This document shows, in pieces, positions 54,278-62,012 of a DNA stretch of 64,000 nt. Positions within the stretch are counted from its first letter, which is position 1. Every line of letters starts with the position of its first letter. The stretch covers positions 124,001 to 188,000 of the forward strand of contig NZ_BCWW01000011.1 in the NCBI RefSeq assembly GCF_001894785.1, read 5' to 3'. The translations under genes and the position numbers were made by a program. This stretch comes from Rhodococcoides fascians NBRC 12155 = LMG 3623. GTDB lineage: Bacteria; Actinomycetota; Actinomycetes; Mycobacteriales; Mycobacteriaceae. Under the pieces are notes generated by a model. That model was given only the letters and a program-made list of their open reading frames with translations, searched no databases and was not told the DNA's origin.

Positions 54278-55508
54278 CGTTGTAATCGGACCACCGAGAA
54301 GCCGTGAAGTACAGGTCTTTTCCGCTCGACATCGGGTGAATGAACGGCGCGTAGATGCCGCCTGCCGTCTGGTTGGCGTCGAGAATCGTCCTCGGTTCGC
54401 TCCACGGCCCCTCCGGGTTTTCCGCCGTGCGCGCCACCAGCGTCCGGTTGTTCTCGTTGCCGTACATCATGACGTACCGGCCGAGGTAGTCGTTCCACGC
54501 CACCGACATCTCGCTGACCGGGCCCTTCACCGCGGCGACGGTATCGCCGACGTTCTTGGACCATTGCTTGGCCGGATCGGGGTCTTGCGTCGAATACTCG
54601 TACGCGTCGAGATTCTCGATCTGATCGGGCGCGACTCGGGAGACGAACGCGTCGCCGAATCGTCCGTTGGGAGTACCGAACTGGTACAGGTATTGACCGT
54701 CTTGTCCCAGAACATAAGCGCTCTGCTGGAACTTGCCCTGACTTTCGTGGACGTTGGTGAAGCCCGGGATCGTGACACCCTTGTTGACGCGGATCGTCTT
54801 GGGATCCGTCGTCCAATTCTGGCCGTTGTCGGTCGATTTGGCCGTTGCCGAGTAGTTCGTGATCCAGCGACCGGGCGTGCCCCAGCTCTGCACCGACATG
54901 TAGTTGATGTACTGGGTGTTGCCGATCGCGATAGCCGCCGTGGGGATGGTCGTGTCCTCGACGCTCGGTAGCTTCGCGCTCGAGATGATCTCGGCGGCGT
55001 AACGCGGATTGTTCGCTCTGACAACCGCACCCGAGGTGGTGTTCGCAGAGTCGGCCGGACCGATCGTGATGCCCTGCGACAGGTTCGTCGACGCCTTGTC
55101 CGAGCGAAAGAGTGCATTGCTGCGCCACTGGGCATTGCCGGAGGAGCAATCACCGAACGTGTCGCCGAAGGCCATCAAGATCTGGCCCGCTCCGTTGTCC
55201 CAGGTGATTCCGAGGTCGGTGCCGGACATCGCCAGGTTGTTGTAGGTGTCGTTCACGCTCTGCGGACCGGTGACCCAGGCGATGCTCTGGGTGTTCCCGG
55301 TGATGCGCGGCAGAGGACCCTGCGGTCCCTGCGGGTTCTTGCCCGACATTCCCGCGCTGCCCGACGAACCGAACAGCGGTGAGGAGCCCGGCCCACCCAG
55401 GCCGCCGCACGGTTCTGCAGAGACGGTCGGCGCAGTCAATGCGCTCAGCCCGCTCACTGCCAGTGCCAGGACAGCCCCGACAGCAATATGCCGACTACGT
55501 AAGCGCAT
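54240..55508 (-). CDS. secreted DUF4185 protein, possible GH183 D-arabinanase
   Basis: ATG 55508 (MRLRSRHIAV) gives a signal peptide (about 1-32) and a 422-residue precursor. The mature part has the repeated beta-propeller-like DUF4185 blocks: GTDLGITWDNGAGQILMAFGDTFGDC, NYMSVQSWGTPGRWITNYS, and a C-terminal GGIYAPFIHPMSSGKDLYFTASRWSDYNVMLL. DUF4185 proteins have been assigned as endo-D-arabinanases (GH183), so cleavage of arabinogalactan or lipoarabinomannan is plausible for a mycolate-type envelope. Activity of this one is inferred. Confidence 0.85.
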   Translation of the reverse strand: MRLRSRHIAVGAVLALAVSGLSALTAPTVSAEPCGGLGGPGSSPLFGSSGSAGMSGKNPQGPQGPLPRITGNTQSIAWVTGPQSVNDTYNNLAMSGTDLGITWDNGAGQILMAFGDTFGDCSSGNAQWRSNALFRSDKASTNLSQGITIGPADSANTTSGAVVRANNPRYAAEIISSAKLPSVEDTTIPTAAIAIGNTQYINYMSVQSWGTPGRWITNYSATAKSTDNGQNWTTDPKTIRVNKGVTIPGFTNVHESQGKFQQSAYVLGQDGQYLYQFGTPNGRFGDAFVSRVAPDQIENLDAYEYSTQDPDPAKQWSKNVGDTVAAVKGPVSEMSVAWNDYLGRYVMMYGNENNRTLVARTAENPEGPWSEPRTILDANQTAGGIYAPFIHPMSSGKDLYFTASRWSDYNVMLLKTNLDALK

Positions 55509-55650
55509 GAACGAACCCACCGTTCCCCTTGTGAAGCACGATACGGATGTGACTGTTGGGACGAGTGTTACGCAAATACACTTAGCTCGCAACAATTAGT
55601 TCGTGTCGATGCTTGACAAATCGAGCGCTATGGGAATGACACCTATGTGA

Positions 55651-56064
55651 TTACTGCGCGATCAGGCGGGCGTGCGCGGTGTCGAGCAAGAGCAGAGCCG
55701 CTCCCTGCACGACGACCGCCGTTCCGTGACCGATCGCCTGGTCAGCGGTGATTCGGCGGCCGAAGGTGGGCTTCCGGACGGCGATATGAGCACCGGCCGC
55801 GACGTAGAGCACGTCGAGCCCGGCATTGATCCACAGCAACTTGCTCAAACTCTTCGACGTCGGGACCGAGGAGTTGAGCGCTCCCGCCCCTGCGATCGCC
55901 ACGTCGATCGCACCCCAACCCGCCGTCTGTTGGCCGAATGCACGACGGGCAGGCGACGAACCGCGGGCCGCCAACACCGTTCCGGCAAGCACACTCACAC
56001 CGCCCCACACGGCGAGACGCCGACCGAGTAGTTGGGCTACGGCGGGAGCTTCCATACGAGTCAT
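55651..56064 (-). CDS. small membrane protein, unknown
   Basis: ATG 56064 (MTRMEAPAVAQ) gives 137 residues with about four hydrophobic segments (about 18-32, 45-65, 75-92 and 110-130) and a conserved-looking WGAIDVAIAGAGA block. It resembles small integral membrane proteins of actinobacteria annotated only as DUF. It stands alone, 142 bp upstream of the DUF4185 gene on the same strand. Function unknown. Confidence 0.68.
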   Translation of the reverse strand: MTRMEAPAVAQLLGRRLAVWGGVSVLAGTVLAARGSSPARRAFGQQTAGWGAIDVAIAGAGALNSSVPTSKSLSKLLWINAGLDVLYVAAGAHIAVRKPTFGRRITADQAIGHGTAVVVQGAALLLLDTAHARLIAQ

Positions 56065-56170
56065 CGCTCCAGTGTGCCGGGCTCGAACCCGAAGGCGATC
56101 CGTAACGCACGGTCCGTTGCTGCCGATCACCGAGCACCGGGTATTCGTGCTCGAAACGAACGGAGTCACC

Positions 56171-56503
56171 ATGCTGAAGAAGATTCTCGCAGGCGCTGCA
56201 CTGACGATCGGCGTAGCAGTGCTCGCCGCGCCGACGGCATCCGCTGCGCCCGACGACAACCCGTTCGGCCCGAAAGACTCGACGTCGAGCTTCGTCAACG
56301 CATTCGACCCCGCGGCCTACGGCAGCGCGAGCGAGAGGTCGTTGATCATCAGCCCGTTCGGGACCACACGGCAAATCGACTGTTCCTCGTTCCATGCCCG
56401 CACCTGGTGCACTCAGAACGGCCACGCGCTCACCGACATTCGCATTCCGGCCGGATCGTCGGAATGGGATTACCGAATGCTCTACATCTACAACCCGTTC
56501 TAA
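56171..56503 (+). CDS. small secreted protein, unknown
   Basis: GGAG precedes ATG 56171. The 110-residue precursor has a signal peptide (about 1-28, ASAAPD) and an 82-residue mature part with two cysteines (DCSS and TWCTQ, about 74 and 83) and aromatic residues at the C-terminus (YRMLYIYNPF). I do not recognise a family. It is divergent from the membrane protein at 55651. Confidence 0.7.
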   Translation: MLKKILAGAALTIGVAVLAAPTASAAPDDNPFGPKDSTSSFVNAFDPAAYGSASERSLIISPFGTTRQIDCSSFHARTWCTQNGHALTDIRIPAGSSEWDYRMLYIYNPF

Positions 56504-56527
56504 CCGTCGGATAAGGCACAGCCGCGA

Positions 56528-57094
56528 TTACAGCCCGAGCGGATGCGCGTCGGCCCCGGGCAACCAACTGTTGCGCGGCCCGACCCACCCCCTCTCCTTG
56601 ATCATCTTCTTAGCCGCACGTCGGTGACGGCCGAGGAGGCGGTCGAGGTAGAGGAGCCCGGCCAGATGGTCGGACTCGTGCTGCAGACACCGCGCCAGAT
56701 AGCCCGTTCCTTCCACCGTCACCGGGTTGTTCTCCACATCGACACCTGTGACGCGAGCCCAGTGGGCGCGCCCGGTCGGGAACAGCTCCCCCGGCACGGA
56801 CAGGCATCCCTCGGTGTCGTCCGGGTCGGGCATCGTCTCCGGGATCTCCGAGGTCTCGAGCACCGGGTTGATCACGTGTCCGCGATGACGGACCCCGCCG
56901 TCCCGCAGGTCGTAGACGAAGACCGAACGTGGGTCGCCTATTTGGTTGGCCGCCAGGCCCGCACCGGGTGCAGCCGTATTGGTCTCGAACATGTCCTCGA
57001 CCAGCGTTGCGAGCTCGTCGTCGAACACCGTCACGCGAGTTGCCGGAGTTGTCAGCCGGGGATCACCGGCAACCAGGATCGCTCGAATCGCCAT
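56528..57094 (-). CDS. def: peptide deformylase
   Basis: ATG 57094 ([12 protein letters not shown]) gives 188 residues with all three PDF motifs: GAGLAANQ (44-51), EGCLS (95-99) and QHESDH (138-143), whose Cys and two His bind the metal. It removes the N-formyl group from nascent proteins. The C-terminal tail is longer than in short enzymes. Actinobacteria often carry more than one def, so whether this is the main copy is unknown. Confidence 0.95.
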   Translation of the reverse strand: MAIRAILVAGDPRLTTPATRVTVFDDELATLVEDMFETNTAAPGAGLAANQIGDPRSVFVYDLRDGGVRHRGHVINPVLETSEIPETMPDPDDTEGCLSVPGELFPTGRAHWARVTGVDVENNPVTVEGTGYLARCLQHESDHLAGLLYLDRLLGRHRRAAKKMIKERGWVGPRNSWLPGADAHPLGL

Positions 57095-57157
57095 GAGATG
57101 AGGATAGTTTCGCTCCGAGAGCGGCGGAGCCCTGGGCAACGAGGTTACTGTCGATCT

Positions 57158-57553
57158 GTGGCCCACTCCCGTCGTACCTCCACCGCGCACCCCGCAGACA
57201 AGGTGTGCGCGTCGTGCGGTCGGCGGATCGAGTGGCGCAAGAAGTGGGAGAAGAACTGGGATGACGTCAAGTACTGCAGCGACACCTGCCGGCGGCGCAA
57301 AGTGAGTGCAACCGACAAGGAACTCGAAGACAAAATCCGATCCTTGCTCGACGCCCGATCACGCGACGCCACGATCTGCCCCTCGGATGTGGCACGAGCT
57401 CTGTCCGACGACGCCTGGCGCGACTTGATGGAGCCCGTTCGCCGCGCGGCCCGACGTATGGTTGACGCCGGCGAAGTTGAGATCACCCAGAAGGGGTCGG
57501 TCATAGATCCCTCGACCGCAAAAGGACCGATCCGGATCCGCTGGAAGCGTTGA
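57158..57553 (+). CDS. DUF2256/DUF3253 protein
   Basis: GTG 57158 begins a 131-residue protein. The N-terminal half has a zinc-ribbon-like [32 protein letters not shown] (about 18-49), the DUF2256 pattern. The C-terminal half (about 55-131) is a DUF3253 winged-helix-like domain with CPSDVARAL and [24 protein letters not shown]- or RNA-binding role is plausible but unproven. It is divergent from peptide deformylase. Confidence 0.85.
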   Translation: MAHSRRTSTAHPADKVCASCGRRIEWRKKWEKNWDDVKYCSDTCRRRKVSATDKELEDKIRSLLDARSRDATICPSDVARALSDDAWRDLMEPVRRAARRMVDAGEVEITQKGSVIDPSTAKGPIRIRWKR

Positions 57554-57566
57554 CGGAAACCTGTCG

Positions 57567-59243
57567 GTGGGTGGGTATAGCTTTCGTGGGGTGAAGACAT
57601 GGGGGGATGTGTTCGAGCTCGGGGACCAGGAATTGGTCTCCGAGCTCGCCGATGTGACCTCCCTCGAAAACGCTCTCGCAGCAAAGAGATTGACGTTGCT
57701 CGCCGAGATCGACCGACGCGGCTTGGCGATGAAACTCGGGCACTCGTCCGTCACCCGCTGGTACGCGAAGTCGATACGGATCACCGACGGATCCGCCGCC
57801 CGCCAGAACGCACTGGGGTACTGGCTGTTCGATCACCACACCGTGCTCGACGCCCTCGCCGACGGCCGCATCCATGCCGCGCACGCCGCCGCCATCGCCG
57901 AGGGATACGACGTCGTGGTGGTGGCCGACCCGACGTTGGATCAGGTCCGCCGCGAAGGAATTGTCGCCGAACTCCTCGACACCGCGATGCGCAACACCGC
58001 GGGGCAGGTGACCTCCCGCGCGCAGGCTTTGGCGCATGCGGCCGCGGACGACGCCCGAGCACGACACACGAAAGCCGAGAAACAAAGACGAGAGCAGGAA
58101 CAGCAGGAACGCGAGCGTCATGATCAGGAGCGGCGGAAAGATGGTGGTGCGACCGCTACCGCTACCGGCCGGCTGCCCGATCCGGAACCGCCTGCACCCG
58201 AGCCTGTTCCGCCGACACCTGCACCGCGACCGGTGTCGGAAAACCCGGACCTTAACCGATTCGACCTGCACCCGCTGGCCAACGGCCGCTTCCAGGTCGG
58301 TGGCGACATCGACCTGTTGCTCGCCGAGAAGCTGCTCACCGCTCTATCGCCGTTGACGGCACCGCGACCAGGTCCCGGCGGGGAGCGCGACCCACGCAGC
58401 CCGTCGAAGCGCCGGGCCGATGCACTCGATCAGATCCTCGACCGACACCTCCGCGGCAGCACTCGTGGGTCGGCGGGCGGGTCGCGGGCGTCGGTGCACC
58501 AGATCGTTCCCCTGCGCGACTTGCTCGCCCACGGCGCAAACAAGCAAACAGGCAGCACCGCAACGGAATCGGGCGACACCGGTACGGGCGCGGGGAGCTC
58601 CTCGAGCGGCGGCGAGAGCAACGGCTCGCGTCCGCATGGAGTGGCTCGAGGGGATATCGCTGCTCGCGGCGATGCGACATCCAGATGTGGTGGTGCCGGG
58701 CAAGAATCTGTGCCCGAGCCGGGCGACGCTGGTCCTCGCAGCGATGCCGCGGCCCGTCGTGGCGGTGACAGTAACGGCGGGCAGAAGCCTGTCCCCAAGC
58801 CGGGCGACGCCGACTGGCCGTTCCACCTCGACTGGACCGGCCCCATCAGCCGCTTCCTCGCCGAACTCGTCACCTGCGACGCCGACCTGACCCCGGTCAT
58901 CGTCGACCACCACGGCGTACCACTCGCGCTCGGACGAACCACACGACTCGCCAGCGACGACCAACGCATCGCCCTGACCATCCGCGACACCTGCTGCGTC
59001 ATGTGCGGCCGCCCAGCCCAGTGGTGCCAAGCCCACCACATCAGATTCTGGGAACACGGCGGCCGCACCGACCTGATCAACCTCGCGCTGGTCTGCGGAG
59101 AATGCCACCGCCTCGTCCACCACGGCGACTGGCAGCTGCTGATGGGCGACGACGGACACCCCTACGCCATCCCACCCGAATCCGTCGACCCCAGGCAGCA
59201 ACCCCTCCCCAGCTACCACCGACGAAAACAGCGAGCCGCGTGA
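57567..59243 (+). CDS. DUF222 HNH endonuclease (13E12-type)
   Basis: The 558-residue protein has an N-terminal DUF222 helical domain (about 15-160), a charged and then Pro-rich linker, a variable Gly/Ser/Arg-rich stretch (about 325-415) with internal repeats of the ESVPEPGDA / KPVPKPGDA kind, and a C-terminal HNH domain (about 475-520: CVMCGRP, AHHIRFWEHGG, NLALVCGECHRLVH). GTG 57567 or GTG 57591 may be the start. These proteins are multicopy and repeat-like in actinobacteria; their role is unknown. Confidence 0.92.
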   Translation: MGGYSFRGVKTWGDVFELGDQELVSELADVTSLENALAAKRLTLLAEIDRRGLAMKLGHSSVTRWYAKSIRITDGSAARQNALGYWLFDHHTVLDALADGRIHAAHAAAIAEGYDVVVVADPTLDQVRREGIVAELLDTAMRNTAGQVTSRAQALAHAAADDARARHTKAEKQRREQEQQERERHDQERRKDGGATATATGRLPDPEPPAPEPVPPTPAPRPVSENPDLNRFDLHPLANGRFQVGGDIDLLLAEKLLTALSPLTAPRPGPGGERDPRSPSKRRADALDQILDRHLRGSTRGSAGGSRASVHQIVPLRDLLAHGANKQTGSTATESGDTGTGAGSSSSGGESNGSRPHGVARGDIAARGDATSRCGGAGQESVPEPGDAGPRSDAAARRGGDSNGGQKPVPKPGDADWPFHLDWTGPISRFLAELVTCDADLTPVIVDHHGVPLALGRTTRLASDDQRIALTIRDTCCVMCGRPAQWCQAHHIRFWEHGGRTDLINLALVCGECHRLVHHGDWQLLMGDDGHPYAIPPESVDPRQQPLPSYHRRKQRAA

Positions 59244-59247
59244 ACAA

Positions 59248-59272
59248 CTCAGGCGCGCAACGCGCGCTTGAG
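59248..59272. terminator. hairpin at convergent gene ends
   Basis: CTCAGGCGCGC and GCGCGCTTGAG form an 11-bp stem with one G-U pair and a 3-nt loop. It lies just after the HNH gene stop and includes the end of the convergent acyl-CoA ligase gene. It is a possible bidirectional terminator. Confidence 0.5.
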
Positions 59273-60745
59273 CAACTTTCCGCTCTGGTTGCGGGGCAAC
59301 TCGTCCAGGAAAGTGACGGTCTTCGGCACCTTGAACGGCGCGATCCTGCCCTTCACGTGGTCGATCAACTCCTGCGCCGACACCTCACTTCCGTCCTTGA
59401 GCACGACGACAGCAGTCACCGCTTCGATCCACCTGTCGTCCGGAGTCCCGATGACCGCCACCTCGGCAACGGCGGGGTGCGTGTAGATCGCGTCCTCGAC
59501 CTCACGAGAAGCGACCAGAATTCCGCCCGTGTTGATGACGTCCTTGATCCGGTCGACGACCGTGATGAACCCCTCGGCGTCCCGAGTCACCAGATCACCC
59601 GAATGGAACCACCCACCCGAGAACGCATCCGCCGTCGCCTCCGGCTTGTCCCAGTAACCGTCGCACAATTGAGGCGAGCGGTAGAGAATCTCACCGGGCT
59701 CGCCGTCCGGCACATCGTTACCGTCCGCGTCGACGACGCGTGTCTCGACGAAGAACACCGCACGACCACACGACGCCGGTCTGGCCTCGTGCTCGGACGG
59801 CTGCAGAACCGTTGCCAGCGGGCCGATTTCGGATTGCCCGAAACAGTTGTAGAACTCGATGTCCGGGTATCGCTCACGCAGCCGGGTCAACACGGTGACG
59901 GGCATGATCGACGACCCGTACTGAGCCTTCTTCAGCGACGAGAGATCGCGGGTATCGAGGTCGGGATGATTGGCGAGCGGAACCCACACCGTCGGTGCCA
60001 GGAACAACGACTTGATCTTCTCGTCCTCGATCCGCCGCAGAATCTCCGCGACGTCGGGCTTGCGCATCAGTCGCACGGTCGCCCCGACCGACAGATACGG
60101 CAGCATGAACACGTGCATCCCCGCCGAGTGGTACATCGGCATTACCAACAGCGGGTCGTCATCTCGGGTGAACCCCAGAGCGATCACACACGAGACGTAC
60201 TCGGCAACGAGCGCGCCGTGAGACATCATCGCGCCCTTGGGTTTCGACGTCGTGCCGGAGGTGTAGAGCAACTGCGCCAGGTCCGCGGAGTCCGCGGCCG
60301 GCTCGAGGACCGAATCATCCCCAGCAGCGTCGAGCAGATCCGGAAGCGACACCACGAATTCGACGTCTGTGCCGCTCCGAACGGAATCGAGCGTGTTCGA
60401 CAATTCCGGGTCGACGAGCACAGCCCGTGCGCCCGACTGATCGAGCAGATACAGCAGCTCGTCGCCCACAAGTGCGTAGTTGATGGGCACGTGCACCAAT
60501 CCTGCTCGCGCACAGGCAAGAAATGCCACCACGTACGCGTCGGAGTTGACGCCGTACGCCGCTACCCGGTCACCCTTGTTCAAGCCCATAGCAACCAGCC
60601 GACGGGCGACCCGCGTCACGGCGGTGTCGAGCTCGCGGTAGCTATGGCTGCGGCCTTCGAATGTCACGGCCGGACGGTCGGGAAATTTCGCGGCCGACCT
60701 GCGCAGAACGCCGTCGACGGTGCTGACTCGGGTGCCGTTCGTCAT
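59249..60745 (-). CDS. fatty-acid/aromatic acyl-CoA ligase (FadD-like)
   Basis: ATG 60745 (MTNGTRVSTVDGVLRRSAAKFPDR) gives a 498-residue ANL ligase: P-loop YTSGTTSKPKGA (about 165-176), NCFGQSEIG, HSGDLVTRDAEGF, hinge VDRIKDVINTGG, and catalytic Lys in NQSGKLLKR. It activates a carboxylic acid to its CoA thioester; chain length cannot be read. It is a single gene, divergent from the DUF2231 gene. Confidence 0.92.
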   Translation of the reverse strand: MTNGTRVSTVDGVLRRSAAKFPDRPAVTFEGRSHSYRELDTAVTRVARRLVAMGLNKGDRVAAYGVNSDAYVVAFLACARAGLVHVPINYALVGDELLYLLDQSGARAVLVDPELSNTLDSVRSGTDVEFVVSLPDLLDAAGDDSVLEPAADSADLAQLLYTSGTTSKPKGAMMSHGALVAEYVSCVIALGFTRDDDPLLVMPMYHSAGMHVFMLPYLSVGATVRLMRKPDVAEILRRIEDEKIKSLFLAPTVWVPLANHPDLDTRDLSSLKKAQYGSSIMPVTVLTRLRERYPDIEFYNCFGQSEIGPLATVLQPSEHEARPASCGRAVFFVETRVVDADGNDVPDGEPGEILYRSPQLCDGYWDKPEATADAFSGGWFHSGDLVTRDAEGFITVVDRIKDVINTGGILVASREVEDAIYTHPAVAEVAVIGTPDDRWIEAVTAVVVLKDGSEVSAQELIDHVKGRIAPFKVPKTVTFLDELPRNQSGKLLKRALRA

Positions 60746-60832
60746 GCCAACGACGTTATAGGACGTCCAAGCTTCTCGCCTCGACTTCGGTGTCGATGGT
60801 TCGCTCGCCGATGACGGGGCATTCGGTGTTGC

Positions 60833-61372
60833 ATGACAATCAAACAAGCACTCGACAGTCTCGAGACTGCCTCGTTTCTCGACGGACCCAGCGACGCGAT
60901 CCATGGCGTACTTGCACCTGCGGTAGCGGACAGTGCCGTCGGATCAGCGCTGCACGGCCGGTGGATCGGGCACCCCATCCACCCTGCGCTGGTGACGGTG
61001 ACCATCGGCAGCTGGACCAGCGCCGTCGCGCTCGATCTAGTCAAGAACCAGTCCAGGGCGGCCAAAATTGTCGTCGCGCTGGGTCTCGCGTCCGCGCCGC
61101 CGGCGATAGCGACCGGATGGGCCGACTGGTCGACGATGAACACTGTTCAGCGTCGGGTCGGCATCATCCACGCGGCATCGAACGCAACCGGGGTGTTCCT
61201 CTTTCTGGGCTCCTACCTCCGTCGGCGGAAGCAGACCGACGGAGTCGCCAAAGCTCTGGCGGCGGCCGGCCTCGCAGCCGCAGGACTCGGCGGACTCATC
61301 GGCGGGCACCTCGCCTACAGCACCCCCGGCAGCGAGGCCGAGTCCGAAGCTCGACACCGCCTGCCGAGCTGA
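60833..61372 (+). CDS. DUF2231 membrane protein
   Basis: The 179-residue protein has a soluble N-terminus, the DUF2231 motif HGRWIGHPIHPALVTVTIGSW (about 41-61), and about four membrane helices with a short DW-containing loop (GWADWST). Members are predicted inner-membrane proteins with possible haem or redox links. It converges on the PASTA-like lipoprotein gene with 4 bp between stops. Function unknown. Confidence 0.88.
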   Translation: MTIKQALDSLETASFLDGPSDAIHGVLAPAVADSAVGSALHGRWIGHPIHPALVTVTIGSWTSAVALDLVKNQSRAAKIVVALGLASAPPAIATGWADWSTMNTVQRRVGIIHAASNATGVFLFLGSYLRRRKQTDGVAKALAAAGLAAAGLGGLIGGHLAYSTPGSEAESEARHRLPS

Positions 61373-61376
61373 CCCG

Positions 61377-61841
61377 TCAACAGTTGTTCGGTTCTCCGAT
61401 CTTGACCACCGACAACACGGCTTCGCCCTCGCCGATGAGGACGCCGGGAGCCGGATCCTGTTCGACGACAATCCAGTTCGAATCGTTGACCTGCATACGG
61501 CCCTCCCCCGACGCGTCAGCGCTGCGGGAGTAGAAGACACCGGCCGCCTGTATCGCGTTCTGCGCTGACTGCAGATTCATACACACAACCGGAGGCATGG
61601 CAACGAGGACCGGCTCCGGCGCGGGCGATTGGGTTACGACCGGCTCGGACGCGGCGGCACTTGGGGCACCGGTTATGGCGGCCGAGGTCGGCGCGGCTGC
61701 GGTCGCCTCGACCGTGACCGTACGGACCTCGGTTCGGACATCGGACTCACTCGGGCTATCCGATCCGCAGCCCGCAAGGGCCACAGCGGACATCGCAAGC
61801 AGGATGGCCGATCGCACGGTGAACCGGGTATTGCTCGACAT
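61377..61841 (-). CDS. lipoprotein with PASTA-like domain
   Basis: The 154-residue precursor has lipobox LAGC (C25), a Thr/Ala/Ser/Pro-rich linker (about 28-80) and a C-terminal PASTA-like domain (about 84-154: MPPVVCMNLQSAQNAIQAAGVF...VVEQDPAPGVLI...LSVVKIG). Cys 87 and Cys 154 may form a disulfide. PASTA domains bind peptidoglycan or beta-lactam-like ligands, so an envelope role is likely. Confidence 0.85.
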   Translation of the reverse strand: MSSNTRFTVRSAILLAMSAVALAGCGSDSPSESDVRTEVRTVTVEATAAAPTSAAITGAPSAAASEPVVTQSPAPEPVLVAMPPVVCMNLQSAQNAIQAAGVFYSRSADASGEGRMQVNDSNWIVVEQDPAPGVLIGEGEAVLSVVKIGEPNNC

Positions 61842-61857
61842 GAAAGCCTCTCGGTAG

Positions 61858-61878
61858 GACCGACGCTCACCGTCGGTC
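61858..61878. promoter_or_regulatory. hairpin in leader of PASTA-like lipoprotein
   Basis: GACCGACG and CGTCGGTC are 8-bp arms around a 5-nt loop, 17 bp upstream of the lipoprotein start. It may be an operator or a 5' leader stem. Confidence 0.35.
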
Positions 61879-61940
61879 GATGCCCATATGACATCGCCAG
61901 ACCAAGGAGTCTGTTACTTCGGAAGCGTCTCACACCGTTT

Positions 61941-61955
61941 CCGTACGCTGTACGG
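61941..61955. promoter_or_regulatory. CCGTAC-GCT-GTACGG palindrome upstream of UvrA2-like gene
   Basis: The 6-bp arms with a 3-bp centre resemble operators of TetR-type regulators of drug-export genes. It lies 72 bp upstream of the start of the UvrA-like ATPase. No TetR gene is adjacent within the window. Confidence 0.5.
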
Positions 61956-62012
61956 TAAACTGCGTCGGCCCAGGGCGAACCATCGTCGGGGCAGCGAAAG
62001 GTGGCCAAAGCG

